Assembly: GCA_031267115.1 (NCBI GenBank)
Contig: JAIRZS010000362.1
Coordinates: 1 to 10,854, forward strand
Reading direction: 5' to 3'
Origin: Treponema sp.
GTDB taxonomy: Bacteria > Spirochaetota > Spirochaetia > Treponematales > Breznakiellaceae
Length of the DNA stretch: 10,854 nucleotides
The notes under the pieces are model-generated. The model made no database searches. It worked only from the letters and a program-made list of their open reading frames with translations, and was not told where the DNA came from. This document shows positions 1 through 6,592 of this stretch, one piece after another. Position 1 is the stretch's first letter; every line of letters starts with the position of its first letter. The position numbers were made by a program, and so were the translations under genes.

Positions 1-821
1 CTTTCGCCGCTTCCCAGGAAGCCGCCCGCCAGGCTGTGTATCCTAGTCGCCTCCACCGCCTCGGCTTTGGTAAGGGGCGGCAGAATGGCGGGCATGCTCC
101 GGGCGAGCATGGTCTTGCCCGCGCCGGGCGGCCCGAAAACCAGGAGGTTATGTCCCCCGGCGGCGGCTATTTCCATGGCCCGCTTGTAGCGCCCCTGGCC
201 CCGTACCGCCGTATAGGCGGCCAGAGAAAGGCGGCTCTCCCGGCTGTCCGAATTCAAGCGGTCTGATACGGGCAGGGCCGCGGCAGGGAAAGAAAGGGAG
301 CCGGTGAATTCGGCAAGGATACCCGCCGCCCCGGACAACGTTCCGGGCGCGGCAAATTTGCCGGGGGCCATGATCGCCGCTTCCCGGGCATTTTCCTCCG
401 GCACAATAAAGCTGCCGATACCCGCCCGGAGTCCCGCGTCAACGGCGGCAATTACCCCGCGTACCGGGCGCAGCCTGCCCGACAGTTCCAGCTCGCCCAG
501 GACCATGACGCTCTCCTGGTTTTCGCAATCCGGCGGGGAGGCGATGTCTTCCGCCGCCAGCATTACCGCCAGGGCAATGGGCAAATCCAGGGCGGCCCCG
601 TCCTTTCTTACGCCGGCCGGCGCGAGGTTGATGAGTACCCTGTCCTGCGGGAAGGAGAAGCCGGAATTCCTGAAAGCCGCCCTGACCCGCTCTCTTGCCT
701 CCCTGACCGCGCCTTCCGCAAGCCCGGTAATGTCTACCCCGGGTATGCCCCGGCGTATATCCGCCTCAACCCGGATGATGATTCCGTCGGCCCCGTACGG
801 GGAATATGCCATGATCCGCAT
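1..821 (-). CDS. YifB/ComM-type Mg-chelatase-like AAA+ ATPase, partial (N-terminal half)
   Basis: This cytoplasmic ATPase is related to magnesium chelatase subunit I. The ComM branch is a helicase that assists branch migration during integration of transformed DNA, but the role in organisms not known to be competent is unclear. About 273 residues are visible of a family usually near 500, and the frame runs off the left edge uninterrupted. Residues 1-200 form the N-terminal ChlI domain, with the family blocks VREARERVRAAFRNSGF, INLAPAGVRKDGAALDLPIA and VLGELELSGRLRPVRGVIAA. The Walker A loop GPPGAGKT lies at residues 230-237 (bases 111-134), followed by MLARSMPAILPPL and the typical IHSLAGG block. 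Walker B and the C-terminal domain lie outside the window. The ATG at 819-821 is chosen because GGAGG sits 6 bases upstream; a second in-frame ATG lies at 810-812. Family assignment is firm; the biological role is not. Confidence 0.95.
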   Translation of the reverse strand, partial: MRIMAYSPYGADGIIIRVEADIRRGIPGVDITGLAEGAVREARERVRAAFRNSGFSFPQDRVLINLAPAGVRKDGAALDLPIALAVMLAAEDIASPPDCENQESVMVLGELELSGRLRPVRGVIAAVDAGLRAGIGSFIVPEENAREAAIMAPGKFAAPGTLSGAAGILAEFTGSLSFPAAALPVSDRLNSDSRESRLSLAAYTAVRGQGRYKRAMEIAAAGGHNLLVFGPPGAGKTMLARSMPAILPPLTKAEAVEATRIHSLAGGFLGSGE

Positions 822-948
822 AAAATTCCTCCATAAATACTATGGGTCGGGGATGCTGTTTTGCTTTAATCCGGGAGGAAAAATCGCTTTAGGTAACGCA
901 GTGGTGCCGGCTACCGTTTTTCTCGATAAAAATTTATCCATAAATTTG

Positions 949-1008
949 GTGCCTGGCACTTTTCGGGAAGGCATTTTTGGCTTTGAACGCAAGCCGGGGT
1001 CAGACCCC
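949..1008. repeat. Pair of short perfect palindromes, REP-like
   Basis: Two odd-length palindromes lie 36 bases apart: GTGCCTGGCAC at 949-959 (5-base arms around a central T) and GGGGTCAGACCCC at 996-1008 (6-base arms around a central A). From memory, very similar GGTGCCTGGCACC and GGGGTCAGACCCC motifs recur in many unrelated bacterial genomes, often near REP-associated tyrosine transposase (Y1/RAYT) genes. No such transposase is in the window. The palindromes are seen directly; the link to a mobile REP family is inference. Confidence 0.5.
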
Positions 1009-1037
1009 TCCCCTTCATTCAAAACTTATTCGACATA

Positions 1038-1090
1038 TTCGACTTCGTGGTAAAAATTCTGGAGTTCTTCGACTTCGCGGTAAAATTCTG
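1038..1090. repeat. Imperfect tandem direct repeat, 30-base period
   Basis: Two units are visible at 1038-1061 and 1068-1090. Each reads TTCGACTTCG, then TGG or CGG, then TAAAA(A)TTCTG; they differ by one substitution and one A. A partial third unit (ATTCGACAT) lies just upstream at about 1029-1036. The CTTCGTGG-TAAAA-TTCT pattern resembles degenerate copies of the CTTCGTGGTGAAA-type intergenic repeats I recall from many bacterial genomes. No function is evident. Confidence 0.6.
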
Positions 1091-1118
1091 AAATACAAGT
1101 ACCCACATATGCGGACAG

Positions 1119-1147
1119 TTGATATATCCGCAAGATAGCGATAAGAT
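1119..1147 (+). promoter_or_regulatory. Sigma70-like promoter almost abutting the start codon
   Basis: TTGATA at 1119-1124 (5 of 6 matches to TTGACA) is followed after exactly 17 bases by TAAGAT at 1142-1147 (4 of 6 matches to TATAAT). Only 9 bases separate the -10 hexamer from the ATG at 1157, so transcription would start about 0-3 bases before the coding region. No SD sequence is present, which fits a leaderless message. A hairpin with arms TGCGGA/TCCGCA (1110-1132) overlaps the -35 and could be an operator-like dyad. Confidence 0.45.
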
Positions 1148-1156
1148 TTCCACAGA

Positions 1157-2803
1157 ATGACTCTCTTGAAAAAGGCCGCCCTTAGCCTTATTCTGGCGCT
1201 CCTCTTCTTTGCCGCTTTCGCCGTTCTTGCGTATACAGGGCTTTTCGGCCTGATCGAGACCCGTTTCTACAATCCCGCAGTAAGCCGGGCGGCGCTTAAA
1301 GAGGCGGAACAGGACAGGGATGTTATCCAGGGCTATTTTGCCGGACTCGATAAAAGCTTTTCCGCCTTTATCGGGGAACAGGCCCTGCGGCGCAGCTTTT
1401 TGCCGGTCCGGAGCGAGGGTGACGTTTCGGAACGGGATCGCCTCGCCGCCCTGCTCATGGAAAACCAGCCCGGGCTGCGGTCCGTCAGGTTTATAGACGG
1501 CGACAGATCCCGGATACACTATTCGACCCTGAAAGAGGATATACTCAGCGAAGGCCCTCCCCCGCTCTACAGGGACTACGAGACCGGCCCCGGAAATCCA
1601 GAGTACGAATCCCTGGAAGCCTCCTCAAGGGGAATGCCCCGGCTCATCATGGACGGGCAAAGGGACAGTATCGTCTTTTCCTATCCGTTTTACGATGCCC
1701 TTGAAATATACCGGGGAATCGCGGTTTTTACCCTGGCGGCAGGCTCGCTTACCGAAGCCCTGGCCGAGTCGGGGCGGACAAGCATCGGAGAAGGCGTCTT
1801 TCTCCTTGAGCAGCCTCCGGCTGTCATCCTGGGGATACCCCGGAACGAAAAAGACGCCGTCACCGGCCGGACGGCGGAAATCCTGAAACAAGCAGGGGAT
1901 CACCGCGGGGTGGGCAGATTAAGCCGCGTCACCGCCGGGGGCGGGAACGAGCCGGTAGTGCTGGCATCGGCGCAAACCGAAGGCGGCGTATTTACCGGCA
2001 GAATCATAAACGAAAAACTGTTTGTCTTTTCCCCCGGAATGAGAGGCCTCCTTCTCCTGGCCTTTTTCCTGACATCTTTTCTGACAGTATTTCTGCTTTT
2101 CAATCTGCAGGCGGACCCCATGACTATTGTCCGGAACCGGATTCGCGGCATCCGCGGCGCCGTTCTGGAAGAATGCCGGAACCGAAAAAACACCGCGCTG
2201 CCCCTGCGAAGCTGGGAAATGGAACAGCGCCGCGAAGAAGTACGGCGGGAAATTAAAAGGATCGCGGGAATTAAGCCGGAAAAGGGACGCGGGAATTCCG
2301 CCGGCCCGGATCAGGGCAAGGCTTCCCGCCGCGCCGCGCGGCAGGCGCTTCTTGAAAAGGAAATCGACTCTTATTTCGACTTTGCGTGGAACGAGCTTGG
2401 GACGGTTATCGAACGCCTGGCAGTATCCCGCGGCGGCGGGCCCGCCGGGGAATCCGGGAAACGGACGGAAAGCGCGAAACACGCGCCGGGAGCGGGGCAT
2501 GCGGCAAAGCTGGAACCTGTCGAAGTTCAGACAGCGTTACTGTCGCGGCCTTTTGCCTTTGCCCCGGAATTAAACGGCAGGCCCGAACCGCTCGGCGCTT
2601 CCCGCACCGCCGCCGGGAAACCCGCCGCCCCGAATCGCGCGGAAACCGGCGGCCCTGCGGACGGGGAGCCGGTTTTCAAGACCAGGAACGGCATTACCTA
2701 TATAAACAAACCGTACACCGCGCCCGACGGTGAAGCGGTAAAAAAACTGGGGCTTAACGAGGAATTTAAGGATCTGGTCAATTCGGTTATCAATGATCAT
2801 TGA
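1157..2803 (+). CDS. Two-helix membrane protein with probable Cache-like extracytoplasmic sensor domain, no recognised output domain
   Basis: I do not recognise this as a named family. The 548-residue protein has a basic N-terminus and a membrane helix at about residues 8-29, an extracytoplasmic region at about 34-290, a second helix at about 297-317 and a cytoplasmic tail. The outer region has sensor-like blocks, LRSVRFIDGDRSRIHYST near 107-124 and IVFSYPFYDALEIYRGIAVF near 170-190. Their pattern and the flanking helices resemble Cache ligand-binding domains of chemoreceptors and kinases. No HAMP, methyl-accepting, kinase, GGDEF or phosphatase domain follows. The tail instead has a charged helical segment (about 320-425), a Gly/Ala/Pro-rich linker (about 426-506) and a more ordered, acidic C-terminus from FKTRNGITYINKPY to VNSVINDH (507-548). 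The tail may dock onto a partner, which is inference. The ATG lacks an SD site but lies just after a promoter-like element. The Cache assignment is tentative. Confidence 0.8.
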   Translation: MTLLKKAALSLILALLFFAAFAVLAYTGLFGLIETRFYNPAVSRAALKEAEQDRDVIQGYFAGLDKSFSAFIGEQALRRSFLPVRSEGDVSERDRLAALLMENQPGLRSVRFIDGDRSRIHYSTLKEDILSEGPPPLYRDYETGPGNPEYESLEASSRGMPRLIMDGQRDSIVFSYPFYDALEIYRGIAVFTLAAGSLTEALAESGRTSIGEGVFLLEQPPAVILGIPRNEKDAVTGRTAEILKQAGDHRGVGRLSRVTAGGGNEPVVLASAQTEGGVFTGRIINEKLFVFSPGMRGLLLLAFFLTSFLTVFLLFNLQADPMTIVRNRIRGIRGAVLEECRNRKNTALPLRSWEMEQRREEVRREIKRIAGIKPEKGRGNSAGPDQGKASRRAARQALLEKEIDSYFDFAWNELGTVIERLAVSRGGGPAGESGKRTESAKHAPGAGHAAKLEPVEVQTALLSRPFAFAPELNGRPEPLGASRTAAGKPAAPNRAETGGPADGEPVFKTRNGITYINKPYTAPDGEAVKKLGLNEEFKDLVNSVINDH

Positions 2804-2817
2804 TAACCGCTCGTTTC

Positions 2818-2838
2818 CCAAAACCCGTTCGGTTTTGG
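2818..2838. terminator. Hairpin downstream of the Cache-like gene, weak terminator candidate
   Basis: CCAAAACC at 2818-2825 pairs perfectly with GGTTTTGG at 2831-2838 around a 5-base loop, 14 bases after the stop codon. There is no downstream T-tract on the plus strand, so it is not a canonical intrinsic terminator. It may be a processing or stabilising hairpin at the 3' end of the transcript. Confidence 0.4.
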
Positions 2839-2922
2839 AAAAGCCTCCAATGACAGCAGCGCTAAAACAGGAACCGTTACGGGCGGCCCCTTATGGGAAA
2901 GGGCGGGTGTAATACCCGGGAA

Positions 2923-2958
2923 CCCGCCTTTCGGCGGGGGAGCGCCTCAGGGCGAGGC
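2923..2958. terminator. Two adjacent GC-rich hairpins after the first DHH gene, terminator candidate
   Basis: CCCGCC (2923-2928) pairs with GGCGGG (2933-2938) around TTTC, and GCCTC (2944-2948) pairs with GAGGC (2954-2958) around AGGGC. They begin 3 bases beyond the stop codon of the minus-strand DHH gene and sit where two genes converge. Neither is followed by a T-run on either strand. Any terminating role, perhaps Rho-linked or bidirectional, is inferred from position. Confidence 0.4.
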
Positions 2959-2961
2959 AGT

Positions 2962-3864
2962 TCATTTCAGCTTTGAAATAATTTCCGCTATGCACCGGTC
3001 CGCGTCGCCGTAGGGAACCTGGCAGGTACCCACCTGCCGGTGGCCGCCGCCGCCGTAACCCAGAAGGAGTTTCCCCACATCAACAGAGGCCGTCTTGTTG
3101 ATGATGCTGTAACCCACAGTAATGACGCAGTTTTCCTTGCCCCGGCCGTCCACTATCCAGACCGAAATATTCTGCTGGGGGTAAAAAGTATAGATCAAAA
3201 AGCGGTTGCCCGTGTAAATGGTTTCCGCACCGCGGAGATCGGTAATGATCACCGGGCCGTCCGTCTTGCTGCAGGCTTTAATCATTTCGGCAAATAGTTT
3301 GCCCTGCTCGTTGTAGACCGCGATCCGTTCCTTGACATCCTGCATGGCCAGAATCTCGTCTATCGGCTTATCAATACAGGCCTTGGCCAGCACCTGCATC
3401 AGTTCGAGGTTGCTGATGGTAAAATTCCGAAACCTGCCGAGGCCGGTGCGGGGGTCCATGATAAAGCCCAGGAGTACCCAGCCGGCGGGGTTCTGTATTT
3501 CCTCGATGCTGAGATCCGCCGAATCCACCCGGTCCACCTGCCCGATCATCTCCTTGAATTTTCCCAATTTCGCGTCGCCGCCGTAGTACTCGTAAACCAG
3601 GCGGGCGCAGCTTGGGGCGCTTTTTGAAACACCTTCGGCTTTGAGGTCCTTGAGCCTGTCCATTTCGCTGCTGTGGTGATCAAACCAGATTTTGCACCCC
3701 GGAATATAGGGAATATTGGCGAGAATATCATTTTCCGTCGCTTTGACGATGCCGTCCTGCACGTCTTTGGGATGGACAAATTTCCATTCATCTACCAGTC
3801 CCAAATACATCAGCATGGAACCGCAGGCCAATCCGTCAAAATCGGAACGTGTTAATAGGCGCAT
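2962..3864 (-). CDS. DHH/DHHA1-family phosphoesterase (NrnA-like or related)
   Basis: This 300-residue protein is a cytoplasmic metal-dependent phosphoesterase of the DHH superfamily, subfamily 1. Members hydrolyse short oligoribonucleotides, pAp or linear dinucleotides left from cyclic dinucleotide breakdown. All signature motifs are visible: SDFDGLACGSM at 7-17 (D8, D10), D34 in HPKD, FDHHSSE at 61-67 (D62-H63-H64), DRVDSAD at 111-117, and the glycine-rich substrate loop GYGGGGHRQVG at 269-279 of the C-terminal DHHA1 domain. Its length fits compact NrnA-like proteins. The ATG is supported by AAGGAG at 3875-3880, 10 bases upstream, and a promoter sits just before that, so it is probably transcribed alone. 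The substrate cannot be read from sequence; an exopolyphosphatase-like label is possible in automated annotation. It is only distantly similar to the second DHH protein at 4159-5337. Confidence 0.92.
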   Translation of the reverse strand: MRLLTRSDFDGLACGSMLMYLGLVDEWKFVHPKDVQDGIVKATENDILANIPYIPGCKIWFDHHSSEMDRLKDLKAEGVSKSAPSCARLVYEYYGGDAKLGKFKEMIGQVDRVDSADLSIEEIQNPAGWVLLGFIMDPRTGLGRFRNFTISNLELMQVLAKACIDKPIDEILAMQDVKERIAVYNEQGKLFAEMIKACSKTDGPVIITDLRGAETIYTGNRFLIYTFYPQQNISVWIVDGRGKENCVITVGYSIINKTASVDVGKLLLGYGGGGHRQVGTCQVPYGDADRCIAEIISKLK

Positions 3865-3888
3865 ATTATTCCAACTCCTTTTTCTTTA

Positions 3889-3917
3889 AGTATACCATAC
3901 CGGCCCGCGCGTGGCAA
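3889..3917 (-). promoter_or_regulatory. Sigma70-type promoter of the first DHH phosphoesterase gene
   Basis: On the minus strand, TTGCCA (3912-3917) and TATACT (3889-3894) are separated by exactly 17 bases. The SD site and start codon follow, giving an untranslated leader of roughly 18 bases. This is the most canonical promoter in the window and indicates that the gene is transcribed independently of the operon upstream of it. Confidence 0.65.
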
Positions 3918-3972
3918 GGAATGCCCGGCCAAACACAGTAATTTAGCATTACGAAGATTTTTTAAAAATTTG

Positions 3973-4100
3973 GGCGCATTTCCGGCGCTTCGCGCCGGAA
4001 ACCGGGCTTTGCGGGGCTCCGCTAACGCTCCGGCCCCGACGCTTCGCATCGGGGCTGCTTTCGCCCCTGCGGGGCGGCACCCCTCCAATCCCTTGCGCGG
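3973..4100 (-). repeat. Modular intergenic hairpin repeat, copy A
   Basis: This 128-base element shares two conserved blocks with copy B at 10735-10849, in inverted orientation. The distal block (3973-4031) matches 10792-10849 with only a few differences and contains a perfect hairpin, TTTCCGGCGC/GCGCCGGAAA, at 3979-4001. The proximal block (4080-4100) matches 10735-10755 exactly. The core between them (4032-4079) is unrelated to copy B's and holds two hairpins: GCCCCGA/TCGGGGC (4033-4055) and CGCCCC/GGGGCG (4062-4076). It lies 58 bases downstream of the second DHH gene. No protein-coding constraint is evident, because the reading frame differs between copies. The remaining bases at 3918-3972 and 4101-4158 are AT-rich or unremarkable filler. 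Confidence 0.85.
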
Positions 4101-4158
4101 CCGCAAATCGGCGCTTTTTCCCGCAGAATCCGCTGCTATTTTTTTACGGCGGGGTTCT

Positions 4159-5337
4159 TCATTGCGCCTCTTGTACCAGGACGCCAAGGTCCTCCGCAAG
4201 TTTGGCAAGGAACCGGCCGAAATCGGCGACTTCGCCGGGAGAGACGCGGAAACCGATGGCGCCGGGATGGCCGCCGCCGCTATCAAGGTTGAGTTTTTTA
4301 AGCACTGTGCGGAGATCCAGGGCAGTGTACTTCGATCCCCGCCTGAGACGGAACTGGATAAGCCCGTCCGGTTTTGACGTGTCGTAATAGGCCACAAGGC
4401 CGAGTTTCCCTGAACTCTCCGCCAGCGTGTCCGTTACGATTTTGGTAACCATTACTATCCGGTCGTTCCCGTAAATGCCAAAAAGCTCTTTCGATTCGGC
4501 CTCGTCCATTCCCACGTAAAACAGGGGCCCCGCTTCGATTTTCGCGCCCATAACCCGGTCAAAACATTTTTTATCCTGTACCGAGAGAGACTGAACCACG
4601 TCGAATGCGTCCCCGGCCGCTATTTTTTTCACGGACTGCTGGGTCCGCTCTTCCAGGTACCGGTCAAAGGAGTTGCTGAAAAGATCGTAGTACCACCTTT
4701 CCTTCCTGTTTTTAAGGTACTTGCCCATACTGGATTCCCCCACTATCCCGGTGAGAATCGCCAGTGAAATATTCTGGATAAAGGCGTCGTTCTTCTTGCC
4801 CCATTTTCTCTTTTCCGTCATTTTAATGGCAAGATAGCCGATAAGTTCGCAGGTGCTTGAAGCCTCCGTCACAAGGCAGAAACCCTGGTCCCCGGCGTAC
4901 ACGGCGTCGGTCTGAACGTGGTGGTCGATTTCAATTTTACGGACAGCCGGATCCTTGAACATTTCTTCTATCGGCTTATTCCACGAGAGCATCTCGGGCT
5001 TGGGCGTATCCAGAAGAAAAAGCCCCTTGGTGCCGGGATCCGCCCGGTCCAGATAGGTGGGGATCCCGTCCCCGCCGTAGAGCAGGATAACGCCGTTGTA
5101 CTTGCAGATAGCCAGAAGATAGTTAAAGCGTTCGTTCACCGGACCGGGCAGATAAATAACCGCATCCCTGTCCGCCCTGCGCAGCAGTAATCCCACCGCC
5201 GCGAGAGAGGCGATGCAGTCTATATCGGGGTCCTGGTGCCCCAGCAGGATAAAGGTATCCAGCCGTTCAATCTCCCCGATAATATTCATGGCGGTGCGGT
5301 TCTTTTCCGCGATAGTAGCGAATTCCTTTTTTTTCAC
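4159..5337 (-). CDS. DHH/DHHA1-family phosphoesterase, second and larger paralogue
   Basis: This 392-residue protein is a cytoplasmic metal-dependent phosphoesterase of the DHH superfamily, resembling oligoribonuclease/pAp-phosphatase (NrnA-type) enzymes. Visible motifs are GHQDPDIDCIAS at 33-44 (H34, D38, D40), LLDTPK near 108-113 (D110), IEIDHHVQTD at 135-144 (D138-H139-H140), and SGGGHPGAIGF at 353-363 in the DHHA1 domain. An insert of about 90 residues between the DHH core and DHHA1 (about 185-300) accounts for the greater length compared with the 300-residue neighbour. The start is GTG at 5335-5337, chosen because AGGAGG (5344-5349) sits 6 bases upstream; the first in-frame ATG, MNIIGEIERL, has no SD site. 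The gene lies 16 bases after a lipoprotein gene on the same strand, so it is probably the last gene of an operon. Family assignment is strong; the substrate is unknown. Confidence 0.92.
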   Translation of the reverse strand: MKKKEFATIAEKNRTAMNIIGEIERLDTFILLGHQDPDIDCIASLAAVGLLLRRADRDAVIYLPGPVNERFNYLLAICKYNGVILLYGGDGIPTYLDRADPGTKGLFLLDTPKPEMLSWNKPIEEMFKDPAVRKIEIDHHVQTDAVYAGDQGFCLVTEASSTCELIGYLAIKMTEKRKWGKKNDAFIQNISLAILTGIVGESSMGKYLKNRKERWYYDLFSNSFDRYLEERTQQSVKKIAAGDAFDVVQSLSVQDKKCFDRVMGAKIEAGPLFYVGMDEAESKELFGIYGNDRIVMVTKIVTDTLAESSGKLGLVAYYDTSKPDGLIQFRLRRGSKYTALDLRTVLKKLNLDSGGGHPGAIGFRVSPGEVADFGRFLAKLAEDLGVLVQEAQ

Positions 5338-5353
5338 CTCTTGCCTCCTGAAC

Positions 5354-6592
5354 TTATTCCAAATCGAAATGTTCCCATCTGCTTTTGATCACCATAAACC
5401 CTGCGGCGCCGATGTTCCACTCAAGCTGTTCTTCCCACGCGGCAAGAAGGGCCGTGCCCGCAACGCCGAGCCTGGTATACACAAACCCTTCCGGCAAGGC
5501 GGGCAGCGCCGCCCGGATCGCGCCGCCCTCTCCCGCCGCGTATACCAGCCTCCCGTCCGGAAAGAGCGCCGCCGCGAAAGGCCCCGGTTCCCCGCCGGGA
5601 AATTCCGGCGGCAGATAAAAGCCGGAAAGCTCCGTAAAGGAAACCGCCTCCCCGCCGCCGTCTTTGCCGGCGGCAAAATAACGGGGCGCGTCGTAACCCG
5701 GCGAAACAATCGCCGCAAGCAGCGCCTTGCCGCCTTCCAGGGAAGCCGCCTCTTCCAGCACCGCGCGTAAAACAGAAGGCGCCTCTTCATAATTATAGGG
5801 CGACACAGCGTTTCTGAAAACCCCAGGCCCTACAGAATCTCCCGCTGAACCGAATTCCGCCGCCCGGTAATAGACAGACGCGGGATTCCCGCCGCCCCTT
5901 ACAGCCCGGAAATACCACGCCCCGTCCCTGCCCTGGCGCAGGGATTTAATATCCCAGCCTTCACGCCCGGGAATCGGGGCAAAGGCGGGAATATCCAGGG
6001 CCTCCGCTTCAAAGCCGCCGGAAGGAAGGGCGCGGACCGGCTCCCCGGGCGGCCCGCCGTCGGCGCCGGAAAACACATCGTCCCGGTAGAGCAGGGCCGC
6101 GTCCCAGGCTTTGCCGCCGTTCCCGGCGGGCGAATAACGGAACAGGGCCGCCACGGTCAGGCCGTCCCAGGCGGGTTCGGGCAGCCGGTACAGGGCGGCC
6201 TCCGTAGTCTGGGGCGCCCACACCAGAAAGCCGTAACGGTTAACCGCCATCACCAGGCGGCCCGGCCCCAGGCTCATGCCAGCGGCAAAACGGGCGTCCG
6301 TCCACGGCCGGAAAGGGCCGGGCGCGGCTTCTTCCGGCGAAGCGATGTGGGCCGGGCCTTCCGGGCCAAACTCAAACCAGACAGGGCTGTCCCCGGGCCT
6401 TACCACCGCGAAAAGTTTGTCCGCAGCCGGATACACCGGCCCGGAAGCATCTTCCTCCGGGGCCGCCTGCGGCGCGGCCTCCGGAACGGCCCCCCGGCGC
6501 GAACAGGCGGAACAAAGACACAAGAACGCGAAAAAAACCATACGAAAGCCGGACCGCAAATCCCCGCTATTCCCCCCATTTATGCCACACAT
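5354..6592 (-). CDS. Predicted lipoprotein of unknown function, possible beta-propeller
   Basis: I do not recognise a named family. About 412 residues are predicted, with a leader RSGFRMVFFAFLCLCSAC whose last cysteine is the probable lipidation site. The lipobox CSAC is relaxed, as is common in spirochaetes. The mature part begins with an Ala/Pro/Glu-rich tether, followed by many short beta-like segments ending in aromatic or glycine turns (FAVVRPGDSPVWFEF, GFLVWAPQTTEAALYRL, GAWYFRAVRG, GRLVYAAGEGGAI). These suggest a propeller-like fold on the periplasmic face of a membrane, which is inference. The start is uncertain: GTG 6598, ATG 6592, TTG 6559 and ATG 6541 are all in frame and none has a good SD site. 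ATG 6592 gives a plausible signal peptide and overlaps the preceding gene by 26 bases; TTG 6559 would instead give a 7-base gap. It probably shares an operon with both flanking minus-strand genes. Confidence 0.75.
   Translation of the reverse strand: MCGINGGNSGDLRSGFRMVFFAFLCLCSACSRRGAVPEAAPQAAPEEDASGPVYPAADKLFAVVRPGDSPVWFEFGPEGPAHIASPEEAAPGPFRPWTDARFAAGMSLGPGRLVMAVNRYGFLVWAPQTTEAALYRLPEPAWDGLTVAALFRYSPAGNGGKAWDAALLYRDDVFSGADGGPPGEPVRALPSGGFEAEALDIPAFAPIPGREGWDIKSLRQGRDGAWYFRAVRGGGNPASVYYRAAEFGSAGDSVGPGVFRNAVSPYNYEEAPSVLRAVLEEAASLEGGKALLAAIVSPGYDAPRYFAAGKDGGGEAVSFTELSGFYLPPEFPGGEPGPFAAALFPDGRLVYAAGEGGAIRAALPALPEGFVYTRLGVAGTALLAAWEEQLEWNIGAAGFMVIKSRWEHFDLE

Larger units (their letters stand above)
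822..1156. other. Gene-free divergent intergenic region
   Basis: This 335-base stretch separates two divergently transcribed genes. Open frames crossing it are shadows with no family resemblance. It holds, in order, the YifB SD site, AT-rich filler, two perfect short palindromes (949-959 and 996-1008), an imperfect tandem repeat (1038-1090), a small hairpin (1110-1132) and a promoter-like element for the plus-strand gene (1119-1147). The accumulation of short repeats suggests an insertion-prone spacer rather than a lost gene. Confidence 0.7.

Noticed and set aside
304..1053. Plus-strand open frame of 249 codons opposite the YifB gene
   Set aside because: It lies antisense to a frame with unmistakable family motifs and runs on into repeat-rich spacer; it has no recognisable domain.
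3973..4100. Possible structured RNA gene or riboswitch
   Set aside because: A near-copy with a different core exists at 10735-10849 and both lie downstream of genes, which fits a repeat family better than a riboswitch or a unique ncRNA.
3852..4397. Minus-strand open frame crossing the modular repeat between the two DHH genes
   Set aside because: It overlaps the end of the second DHH gene and the promoter of the first. Its sequence comes from the repeat, and the frame is not kept in the other repeat copy.
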